Assembly: GCA_964470915.1 (NCBI GenBank)
Contig: CAYYEM010000005.1
Location: forward strand, 1-64,000
From: CAYPXN01 sp964470915
Lineage (GTDB): Bacteria > UBA10199 > JADFYH01
Reading direction: 5' to 3'
DNA: 64,000 nt
The position numbers were made by a program, and so were the translations under genes. The notes under the pieces were generated by a model that saw nothing but the letters and a program-made list of their open reading frames with translations, had not been told where the DNA came from and did no database searches. Shown piece after piece: positions 18,041 through 25,803 of this stretch (position 1 is the stretch's first letter; each line of letters starts with the position of its first letter).

Positions 18041-20977
18041 TTAAAGTGCTGAAGGCCTTTCGATTTGATTCCAAAACTGATCTAGACGTTCAACAGCTTC
18101 ATCTAAACGATCAATAGAAAATACGAAACGATAATGATGGGGAACGCCTGCCCATTGATCTGATTTGATTCGAATGCCGGCATGTTTCAACAGGAGATGA
18201 TGAAAATTTTCTGCAGTTAAACGTTCTCCATGAATAAAGTGTGGATTACTAAATAATTCTCCCAAATCTGCAAAAAGAGAGTAGCCGCCTTCCACCCGGT
18301 GAACATGAATACCCTTTGCACTGAAAAAACGTTCCAAGCGACCTGCGCGATTTTCTAAATATTGAATGTGTGGCGCTAGCAAAGAACGCCATTGGTTAAG
18401 AACAGTTTCGCCAGCTGCCAAAGAAATAGGATCCGCTGCATATAGAGGATTTTGCTTCATAGTTGTTATAAGATCTGTATTGAGACTGGCCGCAAAACCA
18501 AATCTTAAACCTCCCAGAGCAAACTCTTTTGAAATTCCTCCAAAGGTGACCAAACGTCTTCCGACACTTCCTTGAAATGCATCCATGCTTCCGGCGCTTA
18601 CAGGATAGGTGAGATCAGAAAGTTTTGTTAAGCCAAATACTTCGTCCACGAATAGATAGTCTCCCTGAGCAGTAGTCGCTTGGGCTAAATCATAGAGATC
18701 TCTTGGCTTGTAATATTGTCCCGCAGGATTTGTAGGGGTGTTGATGAGCAGCACACGCGTAGTGCCAGGAGTTCTGGGGAATGCTCTTAAGGCGCGAGGC
18801 GTTAGTAAAAAACCTTCAGCAGAAGAAGTAGGAACTTTTACCAACTTTGCTCCAGCAGCTTCTATAGTGGGAAAGAAAATTCCATAGCTGGGAACAGGTA
18901 CTAATACTTCTATATTCTTTGCAGGATCTAAGCTTTGAATTCCTCGAATCGCAGCAACCACGAGGGGTTGTACGCCTGCGCCGAGGGTGATTTCATGATC
19001 CGTTAAAGAAAGTCTTCTAGAGCTATCAAGATAACTTAGAGTGGCAAGATGAGCTCTTCTGTGAAGTTCTTCAGGTAGTGTTTGTGAGGCTCGTTGTAAA
19101 ACTTCTCTCCAAGCGATAGGGGGCTTCCACTCAGATTCTCCGAAATCCATCACGATAGGATCGGGATGGGTGGTAAGAGGTGAGCTGTAAAATGTATTAG
19201 AAGCGCCTAATTGTCGTGCAAGAATTGTTTGAGGATATCCATCCCATTGAGTTGGCTTTATTTCCCCATAGCGTCCGGTTTGTTCTATCTCTGCTCGTAC
19301 ATCAGCTTGAGTAAACAAAGCAGAATAAATTGCCTGTACAGCGCTTGAAGCACGAGAATAGGTGACGTCTCCATAATGCATCATTTGTTCGTAGAGCTTT
19401 GAATGAGGAATAATGGCAGCCGCTAAGGGGAGGGAAGCTGCATGAAATAGGCTATCGACAGGGTGAATGACCACGCTTTGTGCGAGAGCTTGCGGAAACC
19501 TCGATAAAGCTTTTAGTAAAACTTTTCCATCTGAGGAGTTAATGAGGGCTCCTTGCTCTTCTAAAAATACTAGAAGAATATTATGGCGGATTGCGACAGA
19601 AAATAACTCTTCAAGATTTTCTCTGCTTTTCAAAATTTGCCGTGAGAATTTAAGAATCAGTACTTGAGGAGGCTGAGCTTTGACTCTTTCAGCAAGACTA
19701 TGTAGATTTTCGTCGAAGATTTCCTTTCGAATCTCTGGATAAGCATCGACCACTCTTTGGGAAGCAGGATCGAGCTTGCCCACGATGCCCACTTTTCTTA
19801 ATGGAGCGACAGCTAGTCTCAAAACTCCGTCTAAAACAATAGCATGAGAAGGTGCGATAAAAACAGTTTCTGGGTCAATTTCNNNNNNNNNNNNNNNNNN
19901 NNNNNNNNNNNNNNNNNNNNNNNNNNNNNNNNNNNNNNNNNNNNNNNNNNNNNNNNNNNNNNNNNNNNNNNNNNNNNNNNNNCTTACAATTAACAAGGGT
20001 TCATGAATCCCTCTTACAGGGTATTCGCGGACCAAAATATTTTTGCCTTCAGTGATGGGAATTGTGAGAGAAACCATTTGTCTCAAGGCTTGCAATGTAA
20101 AGTCACGTGTTTCAGGATTACGGGCATATTCATAAAGTTGCCGAGTTACATGTAATGCATTGGCTTCAGGGTTGTCATGGGTGTAATTAAGTAATCTCTG
20201 GGCCCATTGTTTTGGTTTTTCTTCAGCACGGCGAGTGAGTTGAGATCGGACATCTTCGGGAATAGATGCAATATCTGCCGAAGCTGCCATAACAGGGAGG
20301 CGATTGTTCCAACGAGGTTCGATCTGTGTAAAATGATGAGATAGTACTTCGCTTCGAAGTGATAAGCTTCTTTCTAAAGTTTGGAGACGACCCCCTGTAA
20401 GCCTATGACCTAAAGCAGAACCCGCGATCATCTGCCAATTCATCGCTTCCGCACGGAAAAGTTTTTCAATGAAAGTGCCAGATTCTCCAGGAACCCAACC
20501 TAATTGCGCTCCCAATTCATGGCCGCTTACCATGGCAAAATCTTGAGAGGCATGACGAAGGAAAATATTCTGAGTGCCGGTGGCGGCTCCTGCAAATTTC
20601 AACAAACTAAAATCAAGTGCGGTGCCGAACCAGGATTTTGGATTAAAAATTTCTTGTAGGGGCAATTCATGAATTGCCCCTACGGAAGAGGTCAGCAGAA
20701 CATTACTCGCCCTAAAAACAGTGACTTCTCCTGCCAAAGCGCCAGTGTAACCGAGTACATTTCTAACAAAAGGATTTCGAGTAAGTCCAAGCCCCAACAA
20801 GCCTGCACGGGTTCCTTGAAAAGCAAGGCTTCCAAAAGTCATTGAAGCAAGCGTAATCGGATTGGACGCTTCATCCACAAAGTGATTGATGGTGGAATCA
20901 AGTGCAAGTTGCCCCGCACTTAAAGAAGGGCCGCTGCCTATTTCCAGTCGTCTGGATAAAAGGTTTGAGTGTGTCAT
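18041..20977 (-). CDS. Large fusion: degenerate plus intact class I/II aminotransferase domains, with gap
   Basis: 978 codons counting a 100-N gap near residues 333-366. Residues 1-230 are a unique Gly/Leu-rich N-terminal region. About 367-590 has aminotransferase-like order (FIAPSHAIVLDGVLRLA, ILKFSRQILKSRENL, then HPVDSLFHAASLPLAAA) but at the place of the PLP lysine and phosphate-site arginine it has Ser/Leu and Pro, so it should not bind PLP covalently. About 640-978 is an intact fold-type I aminotransferase: LINTPTNPAGQYY, LFVDEVFGL and FGGISKEFALGGLRFGF, with Schiff-base Lys near residue 817. It should transaminate an unknown amino acid. A 28-bp palindrome lies in frame near residue 100 and a possible decayed copy next to the gap. 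Overall: enzyme class firm, fusion role unknown. Confidence 0.8.
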   Translation of the reverse strand: MTHSNLLSRRLEIGSGPSLSAGQLALDSTINHFVDEASNPITLASMTFGSLAFQGTRAGLLGLGLTRNPFVRNVLGYTGALAGEVTVFRASNVLLTSSVGAIHELPLQEIFNPKSWFGTALDFSLLKFAGAATGTQNIFLRHASQDFAMVSGHELGAQLGWVPGESGTFIEKLFRAEAMNWQMIAGSALGHRLTGGRLQTLERSLSLRSEVLSHHFTQIEPRWNNRLPVMAASADIASIPEDVRSQLTRRAEEKPKQWAQRLLNYTHDNPEANALHVTRQLYEYARNPETRDFTLQALRQMVSLTIPITEGKNILVREYPVRGIHEPLLIVXXXXXXXXXXXXXXXXXXXXXXXXXXXXXXXXXXEIDPETVFIAPSHAIVLDGVLRLAVAPLRKVGIVGKLDPASQRVVDAYPEIRKEIFDENLHSLAERVKAQPPQVLILKFSRQILKSRENLEELFSVAIRHNILLVFLEEQGALINSSDGKVLLKALSRFPQALAQSVVIHPVDSLFHAASLPLAAAIIPHSKLYEQMMHYGDVTYSRASSAVQAIYSALFTQADVRAEIEQTGRYGEIKPTQWDGYPQTILARQLGASNTFYSSPLTTHPDPIVMDFGESEWKPPIAWREVLQRASQTLPEELHRRAHLATLSYLDSSRRLSLTDHEITLGAGVQPLVVAAIRGIQSLDPAKNIEVLVPVPSYGIFFPTIEAAGAKLVKVPTSSAEGFLLTPRALRAFPRTPGTTRVLLINTPTNPAGQYYKPRDLYDLAQATTAQGDYLFVDEVFGLTKLSDLTYPVSAGSMDAFQGSVGRRLVTFGGISKEFALGGLRFGFAASLNTDLITTMKQNPLYAADPISLAAGETVLNQWRSLLAPHIQYLENRAGRLERFFSAKGIHVHRVEGGYSLFADLGELFSNPHFIHGERLTAENFHHLLLKHAGIRIKSDQWAGVPHHYRFVFSIDRLDEAVERLDQFWNQIERPSAL
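19883..19982. other. Assembly gap (100 N)
   Basis: Exactly 100 N inside the tandem-aminotransferase gene. The flanking sequences do not overlap, so the true length is unknown. The right edge is 14 bases from a TTCATGAA-centred palindrome, and repeats of this kind can break short-read assemblies. Confidence 0.99.
19993..20017. repeat. Possible decayed copy of the TTCATGAA palindrome
   Basis: AGGGTTCATGAATCCCT is a near-palindrome with the same TTCATGAA centre and encodes RGIHEPLL in the same frame register as AIHELPL in the two clear copies. The outer GTAG/CTAC arms are lost, so common origin is possible but not shown. Confidence 0.4.
20656..20683. repeat. 28-bp perfect palindrome inside the tandem-aminotransferase gene
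   Basis: GTAGGGGCAATTCA followed by its exact reverse complement. On the minus strand it encodes VGAIHELPLQ in frame. It matches the element at 15622-15649 except for one base. Confidence 0.92.
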
Positions 20978-21079
20978 AACTCTAAAATGAAATTCTCCTA
21001 TAAATTTTATTCGGAAATCAAAGGAACAAGTTGCGGCATATTTTAAGTTTCCGCTAATTTTAAATAAATTCCGACTTGA

Positions 21080-21511
21080 TTAGTAGTTTAAAGACTCTAC
21101 CACCGCCAATGTAACACTGGCCTTGATAATCAGTTTTTGAGAGGGGAATCCGAATACTTCCGACTCCACAATAATGAGGCGTTTTCCGGCTTTAAGAACT
21201 TTCGAATGACATTCGATTTCTTGTTCTGTTCCCGGACGTAGCAAGTGGACATGAAATTCCGAGCTAAGAATAATTTCTGAATCTTTGATTAAGGTTCCTG
21301 CACAGGCACCCGCCGTGTGATCAGCAATCGCAGTCAGCACAGCGGCATGAATAAAGCCGTCTTGTTGAAGATGTTCGGGTTTAATCTTTAAACGTGAAAT
21401 GCAAAATCCCGCTTCACATTTTTCTAAAACAATTCCTAAATGTTGTATAAAAGGAGCTTTGGTAAAAATCTCTCGAGTCTTTTTTTCGAAATTTGGATTT
21501 TGTGGTTTCAT
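21080..21511 (-). CDS. PaaI-type hotdog thioesterase
   Basis: About 143 residues from ATG 21511 (a GTG at 21526 overlapping the desaturase end is an alternative). The hotdog-fold signature QDGFIHAAVLTAIADHTAGACAG holds the central helix with the catalytic acidic residue, followed by the sheet SSEFHVHLLRPGTEQEIECHSKVLKAGKRLIIVESEV. PaaI-type enzymes hydrolyse acyl- or phenylacetyl-CoA thioesters. It directly follows the fatty-acid desaturase gene, which suggests acyl-CoA turnover in the same pathway. Last gene of the six-gene operon starting at 25506. Fold firm, substrate unknown. Confidence 0.88.
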   Translation of the reverse strand: MKPQNPNFEKKTREIFTKAPFIQHLGIVLEKCEAGFCISRLKIKPEHLQQDGFIHAAVLTAIADHTAGACAGTLIKDSEIILSSEFHVHLLRPGTEQEIECHSKVLKAGKRLIIVESEVFGFPSQKLIIKASVTLAVVESLNY

Positions 21512-21515
21512 AAAA

Positions 21516-22011
21516 TTATTCTTCACTCGTTATAAATTGTGAAGAAGTAGAAAATTCTGTGATGGCTTTGTCCATTTTTTTACGTGCTTCTTGAACCAGC
21601 ATTCCTACATCAAAATTTCCATCTTTAATAAGATTGCGTTGCAAGGCTGCGCTTGGGACCCCTTTTAGATTTTTGGCAAGTTTGACCCAACTCAATATTT
21701 TTAAAATGTAAAAACTGACATCTATTTCCCACCAGTAAAATCCCTGACGAGCTGCAGCTTGAAAATGATGATGGTTGTTGTGCCAGCCTTCACCCAAAGT
21801 AATGAGCGAAAGTAAAAATGAATTTCGGCTNNNNNNNNNNNNNNNNNNNNNNNNNNNNNNNNNNNNNNNNNNNNNNNNNNNNNNNNNNNNNNNNNNNNNN
21901 NNNNNNNNNNNNNNNNNNNNNNNNNNNNNNAGGCATTAAATGAGCTGCAAAGAAATGACTACAGGCCACCCAGCTTACTTTTTCAGAAGGATCTCGAGAA
22001 AGTGTTTTCAT
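21516..22011 (-). CDS. Membrane fatty-acid desaturase (type 1), interrupted by gap
   Basis: Two pieces flank a 100-N gap. The C-terminal piece reads SRNSFLLSLITLGEGWHNNHHHF then FYWWEIDVSFYILKILSWVKL; LGEGWHNNHHHF is the third His box (HxxHH) of acyl-CoA/acyl-lipid delta-9 desaturases, and the following helix is typical. The N-terminal piece (27 residues, MKTLSRDPSEKVSWVACSHF...) is in the correct position but not itself diagnostic. The first two His boxes must lie in the gap. Family members have about 260-300 residues, so roughly 400-500 bases are missing. It introduces a cis double bond into membrane acyl chains using a di-iron site. In an operon with a thioesterase gene. Confidence 0.8.
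21831..21930. other. Assembly gap (100 N)
   Basis: Exactly 100 N inside the desaturase gene. No flank overlap, and the family length implies that more than 100 bases are missing. Confidence 0.99.
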
Positions 22012-22022
22012 GGTTTTCTTTT

Positions 22023-22517
22023 TTACTCTCCGATCAGTTGTCTTAGCAAGCTTGATTCGCGTTTATAAAAACCTTCGGTATGAAAAGAATCGCGTAGTTT
22101 GAAATAGGTATAATCCATGTGATGTAAAATTTCGTGCAAAAGAGTTCTTAAAAAAGTTCGAAACGCAACAACTTGAATACGTTTGGCAGTGCGCATCCAT
22201 ACAGTAATCAAAAACCATTTTCCTTGAGGGTGGGCTTGGTAGAGGCCATGTAGCTCTCCCCAAGTTTTGGATGGACGTTTTTCTAAAACTATTACTTTGA
22301 CTGCAGGGACTCGGAATGTTTGGCAAAAATAGCTCACAAATCTCTGAACATTTTCTTCGGTTTTGCTTTGATTTCCAAGATGAAGGGATTCGGCTATATT
22401 TTGAAGGATAGGTTTGAAGAAGTCTGGTTGAGGGAGATTTAAATAAGATATACCATCGCTTTGATCGTAAATTTTTTTCTGAAAAGGTTTAAGGCGTTTA
22501 TAGTATGTGTAAGGCAT
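22023..22517 (-). CDS. Zincin-like HExxH protein, unknown substrate
   Basis: A 164-residue soluble protein with LLHEILHHMDYTYFKL near residue 130, a HExxH zinc-binding motif, followed by a further acidic segment HTEGFYKRESSLLRQLIG that could give the third ligand, as in SprT/WLM-like minimal metallopeptidases. No signal peptide. I cannot name the family. Its ATG overlaps the stop of the cytochrome gene by one base and its own stop lies 11 bp before the desaturase start, so it is tightly coupled inside the operon. Confidence 0.68.
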   Translation of the reverse strand: MPYTYYKRLKPFQKKIYDQSDGISYLNLPQPDFFKPILQNIAESLHLGNQSKTEENVQRFVSYFCQTFRVPAVKVIVLEKRPSKTWGELHGLYQAHPQGKWFLITVWMRTAKRIQVVAFRTFLRTLLHEILHHMDYTYFKLRDSFHTEGFYKRESSLLRQLIGE

Positions 22518-22942
22518 TAATGTTTAACTTCAGTAATTCCCAGGACTCCCTTTGATTTATGACATTGATAACAGGTTTGAGTCATCGCAGGAATTCGATC
22601 AAAAACTTTAGGATCTTTTTTGCTTTCTAATATTTCAAGTTCTGCCACCATGCTGATTAATCTACCAAGGTAGGCTTGCGCATTCGCATCCATTTCTTTC
22701 TTTTTGATAGAGAGGAGATTTTTTTGGATGCTTTGTGTTTTGCTTTTCATCTGATCCCAGGGGATGGGGTTTGTACTCTTAAGAGATTGAATTTCTGATA
22801 AAGTGCTTGATATTTCAATCATCTGTTTTTTGAGTTCAATTGTCGGATGGGGGTTTTGTAATTTTTGAGATTCTTGGCCAAAGAGGAGAGAAGAAAAAGA
22901 TAAACAGTAAGAAATTAAAAGGACTAAAAATAGTTTTTGCAT
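22517..22942 (-). CDS. Periplasmic monohaem c-type cytochrome, c'-like
   Basis: A 141-residue protein with a Sec signal peptide (residues 1-22) and one haem-binding CxxCH (TCYQCHKSKG) at about 126-130, close to the C-terminus. The mature part is otherwise helical. A single C-terminal CxxCH behind a helical bundle of about 120 residues is the layout of cytochrome c', though I see no other confirming motif. It should sit in the periplasm. Inside the SulP-desaturase operon; its partner is not evident. Confidence 0.78.
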   Translation of the reverse strand: MQKLFLVLLISYCLSFSSLLFGQESQKLQNPHPTIELKKQMIEISSTLSEIQSLKSTNPIPWDQMKSKTQSIQKNLLSIKKKEMDANAQAYLGRLISMVAELEILESKKDPKVFDRIPAMTQTCYQCHKSKGVLGITEVKH

Positions 22943-22981
22943 AATGGTGGCCTAGCATTTCTGAAAAAATCTGACAACTAT

Positions 22982-23788
22982 TCAGGGTTCGCTATTGTTG
23001 ATATTTTTTAAGAGAGGTTCGATTAAGTTCCAGCCCTTGTTTTTGAGGTCAATTTGCCAAGGGTTATTCAGTTGGATTGGAGGGGTTTTGACAGGAACAT
23101 TATTAAGAGAAATCACTCCTACTTTAATTTCACCATCGGTATAATAAGGGTCTCCCCCTCCATTTTTTCCATAAAGAGTCGGGCCGACGCCACTCACTTC
23201 GTAAAGACTTAAAATTTGTTCGACCTGAATGAGTTCTTCGATAATGCTATCTCTTTCGTCATCGATATTAGGAGCAATATGATGAGTGATTTGTCCGGTA
23301 TAATGACTTAAACCCACAGATTGATCGTAGGTGGCTGCTCCAATCCAAAGAGGGCGTTCATATTTATCTAAGATTTTTGTTTTCCAAAATCTCACATGAT
23401 GTCGTTGTTTTGGAGAATTGTTTTGTTCTTTTTCAAAAGCAAGGTCTTGTTTTCTGTCGAACAAAAACAAATTGCTTACGGGAGCTGAAGGATAAGATTT
23501 TTGGGCTAGTACACTCCAAGCAATTTTTCGAGAAGTAGAAAATGTAATAGTATCAGCAGGTGACCAATCCGTGAGTAAAAAGGCGTTAATAATTTCATCT
23601 TCTGTGCCTACAAGAGCGATGTTGAGAGGGTCTCCTGGAATTCCGTTAGCGGTATTTGTTTTTTTAGGGAAGCTTTCCATTTCCGGATTGTGTTCATAAT
23701 GTTTCCACAGCGAAGGAAGTAGAATGTAAGCGAGTAAAAAATAAATCAGGAGAAGGATAAGAATGAAGTAAATTAATTGACGGATCAT
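22982..23788 (-). CDS. Membrane-anchored LssY_C-domain protein
   Basis: A 268-residue protein with one N-terminal membrane segment (about 5-27) and a periplasmic LssY C-terminal-like domain: DPLNIALVGTEDEIINAFLLTDWSPAD, NLFLFDRKQDLAFE, RHHVRFWK and PLWIGAATYDQSVG in family order. LssY_C domains are often fused to a DedA or PAP2 membrane protein; here the domain stands alone. Molecular role is not established for the family. The ATG overlaps the SulP stop by 4 bp (ATGA), so the two are coupled. Confidence 0.85.
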   Translation of the reverse strand: MIRQLIYFILILLLIYFLLAYILLPSLWKHYEHNPEMESFPKKTNTANGIPGDPLNIALVGTEDEIINAFLLTDWSPADTITFSTSRKIAWSVLAQKSYPSAPVSNLFLFDRKQDLAFEKEQNNSPKQRHHVRFWKTKILDKYERPLWIGAATYDQSVGLSHYTGQITHHIAPNIDDERDSIIEELIQVEQILSLYEVSGVGPTLYGKNGGGDPYYTDGEIKVGVISLNNVPVKTPPIQLNNPWQIDLKNKGWNLIEPLLKNINNSEP

Positions 23789-25506
23789 GTTGTTAAAATT
23801 TCCTGAGCCCTTTTTAAGGCGAGTTTGAAATCTTCTACTACATTTTTTTCACCAAACTCAGAGATGAGATCTGCATGATCTAGGGCAAAATAAGGTTGAG
23901 CATGGATTCCTTCTAAAATAAGTATGGTTCCAAGTTTTTGACAAGTTTTTCGTAAATCATTGAGCGCCCGAATTCCTGTTGCATCTAAAGCAAGCACATG
24001 TCGCATTTTAAGAATCATGACTTTAGGTGGCTTGTCACCAATATCTAAATTTTCACGAAGCAATTCTGCAACACCAAAGAAAAAAGCTCCTTCTGCTTCA
24101 AAAACACTCACACCCGCAGGAATATTTTTTCCTTCAGTTGAGAGCGAATCCTGATCATTTTCGTGTTGGAGGTTTGCAGTGATATCTTTTACGCTGGTTA
24201 CGTCGGTCATGCGTTTCATAAAGAGAACCATGGACATTAACATTCCAATTTCTACCGCCACCGTGAGATCTACAAATACAGTGAGTAAAAAGGTCGCAAT
24301 TAAGACTGAGATATCCATTTTAGGAGCCCGCAAAAGCGCTTTGAATGCTCTCCATTCACTCATATGATAAGAAATCAAGACAAGAATAGAAGCGAGGGTA
24401 GCCAAAGGAATAAGGGTGGCCCATTTTCCAAAAAGTAAGACAATCAATAATAGAGTGAGTGCGTGAATGATTCCAGCGAGGGGAGTACGTCCCCCGTTTT
24501 TCACATTGGTGGCAGTGCGTGCAATGGCGCCTGTTGCGGGAATCCCCCCAAATAAGGGGCTTGCCAGATTGGCAATGCCTTGAGCGATAAGCTCAGTATT
24601 GGAGCGATGTTTGCTTTCAATCATTCCATCTGCCACAGTAGCAGATAGCAAAGATTCGATAGCGCCCAACAAAGCTACTGTGAAGGCAGGGCCCATCAGC
24701 TGTTTGATTTCAGCTAATCCAAATTGAGGCCAGCTAGGTGCAGGCAGCCCACTGGGAATAGAACCAAAGCGGGAACCAATGGTTTCCACTGGTAAGTGGA
24801 AGAAATGCACAATGGAAGTCATGATTAAGATTGCAACAATAGAGCCTGGGATTTTTTTTGAAAAGGCATAAGGAATTCGAGGCCAGAAAACTAGAATTGC
24901 AAAAGAGAAAAGACCTACCAGTAGAGTGGGTGTTTGTAGAGTGTGAAAATGTTTGAAGTAAAGTTCCCACTTATCGATAAAATCTGCGGGGAGATTTCCT
25001 ATTTGAAGTCCTAGAAAATCTTTAATCTGAGAAGAAAAAATTACCAAGGCAATGCCTGAAGTGAATCCAACGGTCAGAGGATAAGGAATAAATTTAATAA
25101 TGGTGCCGAGTCGAAGGATGCCCATGAGTATGAGCATGCAACCCGCCATGAGCGTACACAGAATGAGTCCATTAATGCCATACTGTTGAACAATTCCGTA
25201 AATAATGACGACGAAAGCCCCTGTGGGGCCTCCGATTTGTACTCTTGAACCACCCAATAAAGAAATTAAAAAGCCTGCTATAATCGCTGTGGTGAGACCT
25301 CGATCTGGTGTGACTCCCGATGCAATGGCAAAAGCAATCGCCAAGGGAAGAGCGACGATGCCCACAATAATTCCCGCTGATAAGTCTCCCCAAAATAGAG
25401 AAAGAGAGTAGTTTTTAAGCGTACTTAAGAGTTTTGGATAAAAAAGGAGAGTCTCAGATCGACCGGTTTTTTTGCCAGAAGCTTTGTTTTCAGATAACGA
25501 GATCAT
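23785..25506 (-). CDS. SulP-family anion transporter with STAS domain
   Basis: A 573-residue protein: an N-terminal SLC26/SulP membrane region with about 12-14 hydrophobic segments (AGIIVGIVALPLAIAFAIASGV, the SulP signature; SRVQIGGPTGAFVVIIYGIV; GIPATGAIARTATN) and a C-terminal STAS domain at about 470-565 (KVMILKMRHVLALDATGIRALNDL). SulP proteins carry sulfate, bicarbonate or dicarboxylates with protons or sodium. No carbonic anhydrase is nearby to favour bicarbonate; CysE-CysK occur elsewhere in the window, which would fit sulfate, but this is weak. First gene of a six-gene operon. Confidence 0.92.
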   Translation of the reverse strand: MISLSENKASGKKTGRSETLLFYPKLLSTLKNYSLSLFWGDLSAGIIVGIVALPLAIAFAIASGVTPDRGLTTAIIAGFLISLLGGSRVQIGGPTGAFVVIIYGIVQQYGINGLILCTLMAGCMLILMGILRLGTIIKFIPYPLTVGFTSGIALVIFSSQIKDFLGLQIGNLPADFIDKWELYFKHFHTLQTPTLLVGLFSFAILVFWPRIPYAFSKKIPGSIVAILIMTSIVHFFHLPVETIGSRFGSIPSGLPAPSWPQFGLAEIKQLMGPAFTVALLGAIESLLSATVADGMIESKHRSNTELIAQGIANLASPLFGGIPATGAIARTATNVKNGGRTPLAGIIHALTLLLIVLLFGKWATLIPLATLASILVLISYHMSEWRAFKALLRAPKMDISVLIATFLLTVFVDLTVAVEIGMLMSMVLFMKRMTDVTSVKDITANLQHENDQDSLSTEGKNIPAGVSVFEAEGAFFFGVAELLRENLDIGDKPPKVMILKMRHVLALDATGIRALNDLRKTCQKLGTILILEGIHAQPYFALDHADLISEFGEKNVVEDFKLALKRAQEILTT

Positions 25507-25597
25507 ATTTCTTGTTTTTATATACTAAAGTTGAAAGAGACGACGCAATCAATTTGATTTTCCCATTCCTAAAGCTTCCATTGACATTCTGGCTAAA

Positions 25598-25728
25598 TAG
25601 GTTTCTAATAGCTGGGTTCGTTAGGCATGAGGCCTGGCAGCGGACCCCTGACCCGTTTCTTCCGCGAGGGGTGGTTCTTTAATGTGTTTGGAAGATGTAT
25701 GCTTCGTGCCTATCTGTAGAAAAGCCTA
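25598..25728 (+). ncRNA. Structured RNA candidate, 6S-like by architecture and one motif
   Basis: Three nested helices can be paired by eye. The outer one joins 25598-25607 (TAGGTTTCTA) with 25717-25728 and has a 2-nt bulge. A 12-bp helix joins 25622-25633 (TAGGCATGAGGC) with 25701-25712 (GCTTCGTGCCTA), with two G-U pairs. An inner hairpin joins ACCCCT (25644-25649) with AGGGGT (25667-25672) inside a large open bubble. Helix, bubble, helix is the outline of 6S RNA, and ACCCCTGACCCG in the bubble is close to the UCCCCUGAGCCG bubble strand of gammaproteobacterial 6S RNA. The element is shorter than usual 6S (about 130 against 180 nt). Strand choice follows that motif. Alternative: a leader element for the RRM gene. 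Confidence 0.42.
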
Positions 25729-25766
25729 ACATTTCTTTCCTACTCTAGGTCGTAAGCGATGAATTG

Positions 25767-25794
25767 TAGAACTTCACTTTTAGGGTGAGTTCTA
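25767..25794 (+). promoter_or_regulatory. Hairpin directly before the RRM gene's ribosome binding site
   Basis: TAGAACTTCAC (25767-25777) pairs with GTGAGTTCTA (25785-25794) with one bulged T and a 7-nt loop. The stem ends where the weak ribosome binding site AGAGG begins, ten bases before the ATG at 25804. It could modulate translation of the RNA-binding protein, for example by temperature or by self-binding; this is inference. Confidence 0.45.
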
Positions 25795-25803
25795 GAGGTT
25801 AGT

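Larger units (their letters stand above)
25507..25803. other. 297-bp spacer between SulP and the RRM gene
   Basis: Holds the divergent promoters, the structured RNA candidate (25598-25728) and a hairpin just before the RRM gene. Base composition between 25622 and 25672 is clearly more GC-rich than in the surrounding A/T-rich spacer. Confidence 0.7.

Noticed and set aside
25622..25672. SRP 4.5S RNA
   Set aside because: The GGUCAGG...GGAAGG...AGCAGCC core is absent on both strands, although GGGTCAGG occurs on the minus strand.
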